Shown in pieces: positions 49,401 through 56,625 of a stretch of 64,000 bases of DNA (position 1 is its first letter; every line of letters begins with the position of its first letter). A program made the position numbers and the translations under genes. The stretch is from the NCBI RefSeq assembly GCF_039528515.1, contig NZ_BAAALT010000013.1, positions 32,226 through 96,225 on the forward strand, in the 5' to 3' direction. Below the pieces are notes generated by a model. It did no database searches, was not told the origin of the DNA, and saw only the letters and a program-made list of their open reading frames with translations. This stretch comes from Luedemannella flava (GTDB taxonomy: Bacteria > Actinomycetota > Actinomycetes > Mycobacteriales > Micromonosporaceae).

Positions 49401-50216
49401 CGTGCCGGCGTAGTCGTCCATGGTCAGCTCGTTGCGCCGGGCCCGCCGCACGATGTCCTCGTACGCCTGCCAGAACTGGCGGAAGTCCATCGTCTCGGCC
49501 GCCTTGATGGACGGCACCACGAGGGTCCGCGAGCCGTCCGGCTTGACCAGGTCGATGGCGAGGCCGACGTTGACGTGCTCCGGGGAGATCATGGCGGGCT
49601 TGCCGTCGACCACGGCGAACGAGTTGTTCATCTCCGGGTGCGCCACGGTCGCCTTCACCAGCGCGTACCCGATGAGGTGGGTGAAGCTGACCTTGCCGCC
49701 GCGGCCCCGCGCGAGGTGATTGTTGATCACGATGCGGTTGTCGGAGATCAGTTTGGCCGGCACGGCGCGCACGCTCGTGGCCGTCGGCACGGTCAGCGAG
49801 GCGTCCATGTTCTGCACGATCTTGCTGGCCACGCCGCGCAGCGGGGTGACCTTGGGGCCCTTCTCGGCCTTCGTGGCCTTCGCGGGCGCGGTGGCCTTCA
49901 CGGGCGCGGCCGGCTTCGCCGGGGCCTCGGAGCTCACGGCCGCGGCGCTCGCGGCGGGCGCGGTCGCGGTCGGGCCCGCGTTCGACGAGGGCGCCGGCGT
50001 CGTGGGCGCGGTCGTCTTCGCGGCCTTCGCCGCCGACGTGCTCGCGGGCGCGGAATCGACGCCCGTGGGTTTGTAGTCGTGGAAGAAGTCGTGCCAGGCC
50101 GGATCGACGCTCGTCGGGTCAGCCAGGTAGCGCTGGTACATGTCCTCGACGATCCACTCGTTCGGGCCGAAGCCCACAAGCGGGTTGTCCTGCGAATTTG
50201 TCGCCTGGGTCGACAC
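46497..50216 (-). CDS. kgd: Multifunctional 2-oxoglutarate metabolism enzyme (E2-E1 fusion)
   Basis: About 1239 residues, as M. tuberculosis Kgd (Rv1248c). Order: short E1 N-terminal segment (NPLVGFGPNEWIVEDMYQRY), an Ala/Pro/Thr/Lys linker (about 55-120), an E2-type succinyltransferase domain without lipoyl domain (catalytic TSTYDHRIIQGAQSGEFLKV, about residues 328-347), then the thiamin-diphosphate E1 domain (GMAHRGRLNVLTNIVGKPYE; GDAAFAGQGVVAETLNLSQL; CYRRRGHNEGDDPSMTNPLM). It supplies 2-oxoglutarate dehydrogenase E1 and E2, decarboxylase and HOAS synthase activities. GTG 50216 gives the usual VSTQATNSQDNPL start. GarA-type control is known for the family. Confidence 0.96.
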   Translation of the reverse strand: MSTQATNSQDNPLVGFGPNEWIVEDMYQRYLADPTSVDPAWHDFFHDYKPTGVDSAPASTSAAKAAKTTAPTTPAPSSNAGPTATAPAASAAAVSSEAPAKPAAPVKATAPAKATKAEKGPKVTPLRGVASKIVQNMDASLTVPTATSVRAVPAKLISDNRIVINNHLARGRGGKVSFTHLIGYALVKATVAHPEMNNSFAVVDGKPAMISPEHVNVGLAIDLVKPDGSRTLVVPSIKAAETMDFRQFWQAYEDIVRRARRNELTMDDYAGTTISLTNPGGIGTVHSIPRLMTGQGTILGVGAMEHPAPFAGMSDEQLADFAVSKVMNLTSTYDHRIIQGAQSGEFLKVIHELLLGEHGFYDEIFMSLRIPYEPVRWTRDVAHTTEGQIGKAARVVELIHAYRVRGHLMADTNPLEFEIRRHPDLDVIQHGLTLWDLDRVFPVGGFAGKQKMKLREVLGVLRDSYCRRVGVEYMHIQDPVQRRWIQERIETKYAKPSTDEQKHVLNRLNRAEAFETFLQTKYVGQKRFSLEGGESLIPLMDEVLQAAAESGLDEVVIGMAHRGRLNVLTNIVGKPYEKVFSEFEGHLDPKSAHGSGDVKYHLGQSGKFTTPDGEHSTKVSLTANPSHLEAVDPVLEGIVRAKQDRIDLKLEGYTVLPLMVHGDAAFAGQGVVAETLNLSQLRGYRTGGTVHVVVNNQVGFTTAPEYSRSSMYSTDVARMIQAPIFHVNGDDPEAVVRVARLAFEYRQAFNKDVVIDMLCYRRRGHNEGDDPSMTNPLMYQIIDTKRSVRKIYTEELIGRGDISLDEAEVSLRDFQSELEKVFKATRDAATTGAARAVRGAVAEPEPVVDTGVPAEEIARIGQAHLELPEGFTPHKRVMQLLQRRAKMAVEGDIDWGFGEILAFGSLVSKGATVRLSGQDSRRGTFVQRHASVVDAQTGDDYLPLKTLAEQGGGRFFVHDSLLSEFAVLGFEYGYSVENVDALVLWEAQFGDFANGAQSIVDEFISSGEAKWGQRSSVVLLLPHGHEGQGPDHTSGRPERYLQLCADDNMRVAIPTTPANHFHLLRRQALSPKKKPLVVFTPKSLLRHRLCVSPVADFTTGGFQPVLDDPGFGDFTPNPSAITRVILCSGKVFYDLLQARAERGITDTAIVRMEQLAPLPVDEIRTVLGRYGNAKDLVWVQEEPANQGAWSFIALNLLEHLDGIPLRRVSRPAAAAPAGGSAKTHDAEQAALIEAALPRS

Positions 50217-50337
50217 GGCCCTAATCGCCTCTTCCACCGAACACGGCTCCGCCACACAAGGCGGGAATCTGAATGCGGGTTAAAGGCTACGCGTTAGTGT
50301 CCGTCCCGGCATCGCGGCCGGCTCCCCGTGTCGCGGT

Positions 50338-51015
50338 TCACACCACGGGAATCGCGATCCAGGTACTGAGGGCGCGGGCGAGTGGTACGCCCGTCCCGTC
50401 GTACAGCGTGGTCCTGACCCGCGCTTTTCGTCCCTCCTCGTCGAGCACCTCTCCCATGATCACACATCGGCTGCCGGGTTCCGGCGGCTTTACGACGCTC
50501 GCCGTGATCCGTCCCAGCACGTACGGGCGGGCCTCCAGCGGGACCGCCCAGCCGCCCGGGCAGTCCAGCGCCGCCCAGACCAGCACCTCGTCCACGTCGT
50601 CGGGCACCACCCAGGGCGTGGCCGTGCGGGTGTCGTCGACCCGACCCGGGAACAGTCGCAGCCCGTCGCCGGGCGCCCGGTCGGGCCCGCACACGAAGCA
50701 CGTGGGGAACGGGTGTTCCGCGAACCCGGCGTAGCTTTCCGCGGCCTCCTCGGCGGCCGCCCATGACACGGGCGCCACCAGCGCCTCGTCGCCGAGCTCA
50801 GCGGGGGACGCGTCGGCGATGAGCTGCCCCTCCGGATCCGTGAGGGCGACCCCCGCGTCCGTCGGCGCGACGTCGAGCCGCGTGTCCAGCGGCGGCGGCC
50901 GGCGCAGCGTCACCATCGCCCCGCCCGGCGCGCCGAGCTCGCGCGCCAACAGGCCCGCCGTGTACCCGCCGTTGGCCGAGCCCGGCGGCCCGTTGAAGCG
51001 GAAGTCAATGATCAT
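50338..51015 (-). CDS. Hotdog-fold thioesterase-like protein
   Basis: 225 residues. The N-terminal IIDFRFNGPPGSANGGYTAG and LARELGAPGGAMVTLRRPPP lines, the central FPTCFVCGPDRAPGDGLRLF with two Cys, and WAALDCPGGWAVPLEARPYV fit a double-hotdog acyl-CoA thioesterase-like family found in actinobacteria. The substrate is unknown. The ATG overlaps the stop of a small upstream gene (ATGA), so both are coupled. Confidence in the fold is moderate. Confidence 0.75.
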   Translation of the reverse strand: MIIDFRFNGPPGSANGGYTAGLLARELGAPGGAMVTLRRPPPLDTRLDVAPTDAGVALTDPEGQLIADASPAELGDEALVAPVSWAAAEEAAESYAGFAEHPFPTCFVCGPDRAPGDGLRLFPGRVDDTRTATPWVVPDDVDEVLVWAALDCPGGWAVPLEARPYVLGRITASVVKPPEPGSRCVIMGEVLDEEGRKARVRTTLYDGTGVPLARALSTWIAIPVV

Positions 51016-51185
51016 CGGTCGGCCCTCCGGATCACGTGCTTGAGTCCCGACCAGACATCGTCGACCGCGCACACCTTCACGTCCACCCGCCCGTGATCGA
51101 GCGCCCAGGCACCATCGAGCAGGACAAGATCCACCGCCCGCACCCCCAACGTCGTCTCGAGCGCGGTCCCGGAGTACCCCGCCAC
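51012..51185 (-). CDS. Small uncharacterised protein coupled to the hotdog gene
   Basis: 57 residues from GTG 51185: VAGYSGTALETTLGVRAVDL at the start, then VLLDGAWALDHGRVDVKVCA and VDDVWSGLKHVIRRADR. The ATGA overlap with the next gene and codon use like real genes support it. No domain is recognised. The sequence LLDGAWAL-HGRV could be a beta-hairpin-rich single domain. The start is uncertain. Confidence 0.55.
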   Translation of the reverse strand: MAGYSGTALETTLGVRAVDLVLLDGAWALDHGRVDVKVCAVDDVWSGLKHVIRRADR

Positions 51186-51223
51186 GCCCCGATCGTATGC
51201 CCGCCCACCACCCCAAGATCGGC

Positions 51224-51686
51224 GGTAACTATGCATGAGGCGGTCCGGTTCGGGTGACGTGCGCCGGCCGGCGCCTCGTCGGTCGCTGGGGCGTGTCGCG
51301 TCTCCGGGCGGCGATCATGATGGGCGTTCGGGAGGAGTGGTCGGCGTCCGAAGCGCGAAACCGTTGTGTGCCGCGGTTTCCGACCCGGTAACCGCTCAGG
51401 TTGCCGCGCGCCGGGGTGGAGATCGCCGTCTCCGGTACCAGCGCGTAGTCGCAGCAGTGGCCGGTGCAGGGTTCTGGCTCATGATCGCTGAACGCGGTGC
51501 GAACGTGTGGTCCGCGACCCCGGGAAAGCGACATTTCGCCCTTCGCTTGTCGCGTTGATCCGTGTCTCGTGTGCAGGAGTGCAGCCCAGCCACACTTCCG
51601 CACACAAGACGCCGATCTTGGGTGCGTTGAGCGCTGAGACCGCCGATCCCGACAGGTTCCGCTCGCCGCCCACCTGAACGGTCACC
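51224..51686. repeat. Composite inverted-repeat element related to 12855-13115
   Basis: Starts GGTAACTATGCATGAG (51224) and ends CACCTGAACGGTCACC (51671-51686). The left part (from GTGACGT at 51254) aligns in direct orientation with 12881 onward. From 51387 a nested unit begins: GGTAACCGCTCAGGTTG and the following bases to 51439 are the inverted counterpart of 13064-13115, and a hairpin (51564-51610) with loop CAGCCCAGCCA follows. No ORF is supported. This 512-base gene-free gap (51186-51700) is almost fully occupied by the element. Confidence 0.65.
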
Positions 51687-51700
51687 ATGTGGCGGCACGG

Positions 51701-52027
51701 TCAGCGGCCCACGGCCTTCTCCAGTTCGGCTTTGGTCATCGTGCTGCGGCCGCGGATGTTCTTGCGCTTCGCCTCCTCGTAGAGCTGGTCGCGGGTGCGT
51801 CCACCAGGCCCTGAGTGGGAGCGGAGGCCGCCTCGGCGGCCGGAGGAGATGTCCTTCTTCGACAGGCGGCTGGAGGTCCTGGCCTCGCCTGCGCGGGCGC
51901 GCTCCTTGTTGACCGTACGGGCGGCGATCTCCTCCGCCACGTCCTCGGACTCGCCGCGCTTCTTCACGCCGGCCTTGATGTGCTGGTACTGCCGTTCGCG
52001 CTTCTCGCTCCACGCTTGCTGTGGCAT
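51701..52027 (-). CDS. Rho_N-like domain protein (plasmid stabilisation protein family)
   Basis: 108 residues, very basic. The start MPQQAWSEKRERQYQHIKAG and AEEIAARTVNKERARAGEAR are typical of short actinobacterial plasmid-stabilisation-like proteins. The end RTRDQLYEEAKRKNIRGRST and MTKAELEKAVGR is a Rho termination factor N-terminal (SAP-like) motif that binds nucleic acid. AAGGAG lies seven bases before ATG 52027. Its role is not known; the family occurs on chromosomes as well as plasmids. Confidence 0.82.
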   Translation of the reverse strand: MPQQAWSEKRERQYQHIKAGVKKRGESEDVAEEIAARTVNKERARAGEARTSSRLSKKDISSGRRGGLRSHSGPGGRTRDQLYEEAKRKNIRGRSTMTKAELEKAVGR

Positions 52028-52058
52028 GACGACTCCTTCCCTGATGAAGGAGCCCATG

Positions 52059-52095
52059 CCCCGCCCCGCCCGGGTCAAACCCGGGCGGGGCGGGG
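52059..52095 (-). terminator. Terminator hairpin after the MMPL gene
   Basis: A perfect 16-bp GC stem (52059-52074 with 52080-52095) and a TCAAA loop, six bases after the MMPL stop on the minus strand. Confidence 0.88.
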
Positions 52096-52100
52096 CCGGA

Positions 52101-54164
52101 TCACTTGCCGAGCGCCGAGGGCCACCAGACCTTGCGGCCGACGTCCAGGGACAGCGCCGGGACGACCAACGTCCGCACGATCAGGGTGTCCAGCAGCACG
52201 CCGACGGCCACGATGATGCCCATCTGCAGCAGCGAGACCAGCGGCAGGACGGCCAGCACGGCGAACGTGGCGGCCAGCACGATGCCGGCGCTGGTGATGA
52301 CGCCGCCGGTGACGGTGAGGGCGTGCAGGACGCCCTCGCGGTGGCCGAGCGTGGCCGCCTCCTCGCGGGCGCGGGTCATCAGGAAGATCGTGTAGTCGAC
52401 GCCGAGCGCCACGAGGAAGAGGAACGCCAGCAGCGGCATGCTCAGGTCGATCTTCGGGTAGTCGATCGCCCAGAAGATCAGCGCGGCGGCGCCCAGCGCG
52501 GCGCCGAACGACACGACCACGCTCGCGATGAGCAGCAGCGGCGCGACGACCGCCCGCAGCAGCACCACGAGCACCCCGAACACGACGAGCAGGATCAGCG
52601 GGATCACCAGGCGGTTGTCGTGCGAGGCCGCCCGCGCGGTGTCCAGCTGGGTGGCCGTGTCGCCGCCCACCAGCGCGTCGCCGCCCGGCACCGCGTGCAC
52701 GGCGGCCCGGATGTCGTCGACCGCCCGCTCGGCCGCCGGGCTGTCCGGCGGGTCGGCGAGCACCGCGTCGATGCGGACCCAGGTCCCGTCGCGTGACGGC
52801 ACCGCGTCGCGCACCGCGGCCACGCCGGGCACCGCCTTCGCCGCGTCGGCCACCGGCGTCGCGGCCGCCGACCGGGCGACGATCTGCACGGGCGACGACG
52901 TGCCGCTCGGGAAGTGTTCCTCGACGAGCTTCTGCCCGGTGACCGAGCCGACCTCCTTGGTGAACGCCTCCGACTGGGGCAGGCCCAGGGTCAGGGTGGT
53001 GACGCCGATCGTGAGCAGCAGCAGCGCGGCCGTGGTGACCGTCCACAGCATCCGCGGGCGCCGCCCGACCAGCGCCGCGACCTTCTGCCAGATGCCGTGC
53101 TCCTCGGCGATGTCGTGCGCGGCGGCGTCCTCGCTGAAGCGGGGGACGAACGGCCAGAACAGCCACCGGCCGCAGATCACCAGCAGCGCCGGGAGCAGGG
53201 TGATCATCGCGAGCAGGGCGGCCGCCACGCCGACCGCGCCCACCGGGCCGAGCCCGCGCAGGCTGTTGAGCTGGGCGGCGAGGAGGCAGAGCAGGCTGAT
53301 GACGACCGTGGCCGCCGACGCGAGGATCGCCGGGGACGACCGGCGCAGCGCCTCGCGCATGGCGTCGTGCCGGTCGCGGTGGCGGCGCAGCTCCTCGCGG
53401 TAGCGGGCGATCAGGAGCAGGGCGTAGTCCGTACCGGCGCCGAACACGAGGACCGTCATGATGCCCTGCGACTGCCCGCTGACGGTCAGCCCGGCGTGCT
53501 TGGCGAGCAGGTAGACGGCGGCGGACGCGAGCTGGCTCGCGACACCTACGGTGAGCAGCGGGACGATCCACAGGACCGGGCTGCGGTAGGTGATGAGCAG
53601 CAGCAGGGCCACCACGCCGGCGGTGACGAACAGCAGGGTGGAGTCGATGCCGGCGAACGCGTCGACGATGTCGTCGACCGCGCCCGCGCCGCCCGTCAGG
53701 GCCGTCCGCAGGCCGGGCTCGGCGCCCGTACCGGCGACGTCTTTGATCTTTTCGACGGACGCCGCGAGGGCGTCCTGGTCGCCGGCGACCAGGAACGAGA
53801 CGATCGCGGCCTTGCGGTCGTCGCTGACGATGACCTGGCTGACCCGGCCGGCCTCGGCGAGCGGGGCGAAGGCGGCGGCGTCGGCGGTGGCCTTGGCCAG
53901 GTCGGCCGGGGTGAGGCCGGTGTCGCGGGCGTAGACGACCACGGCGGGGAGCTGTTCGGCACCGGCGAACTCGCGGGTCGCCAGCTCGTACGCCCGGGTG
54001 GCCTCGGCGCTGTTGGGCAGGAAGCTGATGGCGTCGTTCTTCTCGACGTCGGTGAGCTTGCCGGCGAGGGGGAACGCTACGGCGGCGATGGCGACCCAGA
54101 TGAGCACCACGAGCCACTTCGACCAACGGCCGGCGACGGCGCCGGCCGGGAACCTTGCTGACAT
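52101..54164 (-). CDS. MMPL family RND-type transporter
   Basis: 687 residues with 11-12 membrane helices in two homologous halves. N-half: helix WLVVLIWVAIAAVAFPLAGK, periplasmic domain with SFLPNSAEATRAYELATREF, then VLVFGAGTDYALLLIARYRE (about 255-274). C-half: KIDLSMPLLAFLFLVALGVD followed by YTIFLMTRAREEAATLGHRE. The GTDYALLL and GVDYTIFL motifs carry the proton-relay Asp-Tyr pair. MMPL proteins export lipids or drugs. It is divergent from the DUF4097-padR operon across PadR-type operators, so PadR may control it. Confidence 0.92.
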   Translation of the reverse strand: MSARFPAGAVAGRWSKWLVVLIWVAIAAVAFPLAGKLTDVEKNDAISFLPNSAEATRAYELATREFAGAEQLPAVVVYARDTGLTPADLAKATADAAAFAPLAEAGRVSQVIVSDDRKAAIVSFLVAGDQDALAASVEKIKDVAGTGAEPGLRTALTGGAGAVDDIVDAFAGIDSTLLFVTAGVVALLLLITYRSPVLWIVPLLTVGVASQLASAAVYLLAKHAGLTVSGQSQGIMTVLVFGAGTDYALLLIARYREELRRHRDRHDAMREALRRSSPAILASAATVVISLLCLLAAQLNSLRGLGPVGAVGVAAALLAMITLLPALLVICGRWLFWPFVPRFSEDAAAHDIAEEHGIWQKVAALVGRRPRMLWTVTTAALLLLTIGVTTLTLGLPQSEAFTKEVGSVTGQKLVEEHFPSGTSSPVQIVARSAAATPVADAAKAVPGVAAVRDAVPSRDGTWVRIDAVLADPPDSPAAERAVDDIRAAVHAVPGGDALVGGDTATQLDTARAASHDNRLVIPLILLVVFGVLVVLLRAVVAPLLLIASVVVSFGAALGAAALIFWAIDYPKIDLSMPLLAFLFLVALGVDYTIFLMTRAREEAATLGHREGVLHALTVTGGVITSAGIVLAATFAVLAVLPLVSLLQMGIIVAVGVLLDTLIVRTLVVPALSLDVGRKVWWPSALGK

Positions 54165-54230
54165 GACCGTCCTTGGGGGTGGGTGATCTACCGAGCCTAT
54201 TCGTAGCCGGCGGCACATCGGATGGGTGTC

Positions 54231-54266
54231 GCGATGTATCGCGTGTTAGGATACGATGTATCGCGA
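54231..54266. promoter_or_regulatory. PadR-type operator pair between MMPL and DUF4097-padR
   Basis: Two copies of CGATGTATCGCG (54232-54243 and 54254-54265) are spaced 22 bases start to start, two helical turns. The first sits in the palindrome GCGAT-GT-ATCGC. A TAGGAT -10-like hexamer lies between them. The site can be read as the autoregulatory operator of the padR gene downstream and could also repress the MMPL gene. Confidence 0.65.
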
Positions 54267-54297
54267 CGGTCAGACACCCCTCGCCCGGAGGCCAACC

Positions 54298-55134
54298 ATG
54301 ACAACCTGGACCATCAACGAACCGCGTCGGCTGCCGCTCGACGGTGCCGTGTCGCGCCTGGACGTGTGGCTCGCCATGGGCCGGCTCAACGTCGTCGGCA
54401 CGGACGGCCCGCCGAGCGTCACGGTCAAGGCCGTCGGCAGCAAGGGCCTGACCGTCAGCCTCGACGACGGCGAGCTCTCCGTCCGGCACGACATCGCCCC
54501 CTCCAAGCTGCGCCCGATCGTCGGCTGGTGGTTCTTCGGCGGCAAGCGGCGCTACAACGCCGAGGTGACGATCGCCGTCCCGACGACCGCGGCCGCCAGC
54601 CTCACGGTCATCTCCGGCAGCCTCACGGCGTCCGGCCTGCGCAACGGCGCCAAAGCGGACGTCGTCAGCGGCTCCATCACCCTGTTGGGGCTCGACGGGC
54701 AGGTGCACGCCACGGCGGTGTCCGGCTCGGTGGAGGCCCTCGGCGTCGGCGGCGACCTCATCATGGAGACCGTCTCCGGCGAGATCGTGCTCGGGGACTC
54801 CTCGGCGCACCGGGTCAAGGCGCGCACCATCTCCGGCGCGGTGACGTGCGACCTGGACAACCCGAAGGCGCGCGACATCCGGATCGACACCACCTCCGGC
54901 GAGATCCTCGTCCGGGTCCCCGAGGACGCCGACCTGCACGTCGACCTCAACGCCACCAGCGGCCGCGTCTCCAGCGCCTTCCCGCAGATCGCCCCCATGG
55001 GCATGCACGGCGCGCGGTACGCGCGGGGACGCCTCGGCGCGGGCACCGGCCAGTTGTCCGCGTACGCGATCTCCGGCAACGTGTCCCTGCTGGCGCGACC
55101 GACCGAGGACTTCTCCGAAGGGGATCAGGCATGA
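54298..55134 (+). CDS. DUF4097 family beta-helix protein
   Basis: 278 residues without signal peptide. From about residue 95 it shows a repeating strand pattern with serine-glycine turns: VISGSLTASG, VVSGSITLLG, AVSGSVEALG, TVSGEIVLGD, TISGAVTCDL, TTSGEILVRV, ATSGRVSSAF and AISGNVSLLA, the mark of the DUF4097 (LiaG-like) beta helix. Function is unknown but the family often lies with PadR regulators and envelope stress genes. ATG 54298 has CGGAGG upstream. Its TGA overlaps the padR ATG. Confidence 0.9.
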   Translation: MTTWTINEPRRLPLDGAVSRLDVWLAMGRLNVVGTDGPPSVTVKAVGSKGLTVSLDDGELSVRHDIAPSKLRPIVGWWFFGGKRRYNAEVTIAVPTTAAASLTVISGSLTASGLRNGAKADVVSGSITLLGLDGQVHATAVSGSVEALGVGGDLIMETVSGEIVLGDSSAHRVKARTISGAVTCDLDNPKARDIRIDTTSGEILVRVPEDADLHVDLNATSGRVSSAFPQIAPMGMHGARYARGRLGAGTGQLSAYAISGNVSLLARPTEDFSEGDQA

Positions 55135-55775
55135 GTGCCGTATTCAGCCATGGCCGGCTGCGGTTGTACCTGCTCAAGCTGCTGGGCGGCGGGCCCAGGC
55201 ACGGGTACGAGCTGATCCGCCTGCTCGAGAACCGCTTCCTCGGCCTGTACGCGCCCTCGGCCGGCACGATCTACCCCCGCCTCGCCCGGATGGAGGCCGA
55301 TGGCCTGGTCACCCACACCGCCGCCGGCGGCCGCAAGGTCTACGAGATCACCGAGGCCGGCCGGGCCGAGCTCGCCCAGCGGGCCGACGAGCTGGCCGCG
55401 CTGGAGGCCGAGATCCACGCCTCCGTGGCCGACCTCGGCGCGGTCGCCGAGGAGATGGAGCGGGGTGTGCAGGGCTCCGTGCGCGACCTCAAGAAGGAGC
55501 TGCGCGCCGCCGCGCGGCAGGTGCAGACACCACGCACGCAGGAATGGAAGCAATGGCGCGCGGAGTGGCAGCGCGGCACGCAGTACGGTGCCCCGACCAC
55601 GCCGCCGCCCGCCTCGCCCGGGACGGTCACGGACGTGGAGCGCGCCGCCGAGCTGCTGGTCGCCGAGGTGCGGGACGCGGTGGCACGCGGGCGCGGCACG
55701 CCGGATAATCTGCGGGTGGCCGCCGCGTTGATCGATTCGGTCCGCGACCAGGTGCGCCGCCTACTCGGTGAGTAG
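55131..55775 (+). CDS. PadR family transcriptional regulator
   Basis: 214 residues. The winged helix (RLRLYLLKLLGGGPRHGYEL, IRLLENRFLGLYAPSAGTIY, PRLARMEADGLVTHTAAGGR, about residues 9-68) is followed by a long coiled-coil dimerisation part and a Pro-rich linker with a final helical domain. It binds DNA as a dimer and should recognise the TATCGCG-containing repeats upstream of the operon. It is coupled to the DUF4097 gene by a 4-base overlap, which suggests that the DUF4097 protein acts as its sensor or target. Confidence 0.92.
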   Translation: MSAVFSHGRLRLYLLKLLGGGPRHGYELIRLLENRFLGLYAPSAGTIYPRLARMEADGLVTHTAAGGRKVYEITEAGRAELAQRADELAALEAEIHASVADLGAVAEEMERGVQGSVRDLKKELRAAARQVQTPRTQEWKQWRAEWQRGTQYGAPTTPPPASPGTVTDVERAAELLVAEVRDAVARGRGTPDNLRVAAALIDSVRDQVRRLLGE

Positions 55776-55869
55776 CCGCGGGAGTACTGTCCGAGAAATG
55801 GCCGCGTTCTCAGGAACTTCTCAGAGAAAGCCAAGCCCTGGCACAGCCGACCGGGCCACGATGGTCGGC

Positions 55870-56625
55870 ATGGGAGTCACGGACGGTGTGGTGCAATCCG
55901 GGGTCACCGCCACGTCGGGCCCCCGGTTCGGAGAAGCGCAGGCTCGCGCGCGGCTGCTCGTGGTGGAGGATGATCCAAACATCCTGGAGCTGCTCTCAGC
56001 GAGCCTGCGCTTCGCCGGGTTCACGGTGACGACCGCCACCAACGGCGCCGACGCGGTCAGCGTCGCCCGGGCCGACAAGCCCGACCTCATGGTCCTCGAC
56101 GTGATGCTGCCCGACCTCGACGGCTTCGAGGTCATCCGGCGGCTGCGCGACAACGGGGTGCGCACGCCGGTGGTGTTCCTGACCGCCCGCGACGGCACCG
56201 AGGACAAGGTCCGCGGCCTCACCCTCGGCGGCGACGACTACGTCACCAAGCCGTTCAGCCTCGAAGAGCTCACCGCGCGCATCCGCGCCGTGCTCCGCCG
56301 CACGATCGGTGAGCAGGAGGACACCTCCCGGCTCACCTTCGCGGATCTCGAACTCAACGAGGAGACCCACGAGGTACGCCGTTCCGGCGAGCGGGTGCTG
56401 CTGTCCCCGACGGAGTTCAAGCTGCTGCGCTACCTCATGCGCAACGCGGGTCGCGTGCTGAGCAAGGCGCAGATCCTCGACCACGTCTGGCAGTACGACT
56501 TCCGCGGCGACGACGGCATCGTCGAGTCCTACATCTCGTACCTGCGCCGCAAGGTCGACAACGTCGAGCCCCGACTGATCCACACCCTGCGCGGGGTGGG
56601 TTATGTCCTACGACTCCCGTCCTGA
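55870..56625 (+). CDS. OmpR-family response regulator (MprA-like position)
   Basis: About 251 residues. Receiver domain: LLVVEDDPNILELLSASLRF with acidic pocket (about 30-49), phospho-acceptor Asp in LMVLDVMLPDLDGFEVIRRL (about 73-92), Lys in GGDDYVTKPFSLEELTARIR. The winged-helix output domain ends HTLRGVGYVLRLPS. It precedes a kinase and an HtrA-like protease, as in mprA-mprB-pepD of mycobacteria. Several in-frame ATGs (55798, 55861, 55870) are possible; 55870 is my choice because the upstream frame has no family similarity. Confidence 0.92.
   Translation: MGVTDGVVQSGVTATSGPRFGEAQARARLLVVEDDPNILELLSASLRFAGFTVTTATNGADAVSVARADKPDLMVLDVMLPDLDGFEVIRRLRDNGVRTPVVFLTARDGTEDKVRGLTLGGDDYVTKPFSLEELTARIRAVLRRTIGEQEDTSRLTFADLELNEETHEVRRSGERVLLSPTEFKLLRYLMRNAGRVLSKAQILDHVWQYDFRGDDGIVESYISYLRRKVDNVEPRLIHTLRGVGYVLRLPS

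Noticed and set aside
51902..52078. TTG start at 52078 for the Rho_N-like gene
   Set aside because: It would begin inside the MMPL terminator hairpin, while ATG 52027 has a clear AAGGAG site.
52075..55008. 977-codon minus-strand frame across the MMPL and DUF4097 genes
   Set aside because: It runs through two recognised genes and the divergent promoter region and has Arg/Gly/Ala-rich shadow composition.
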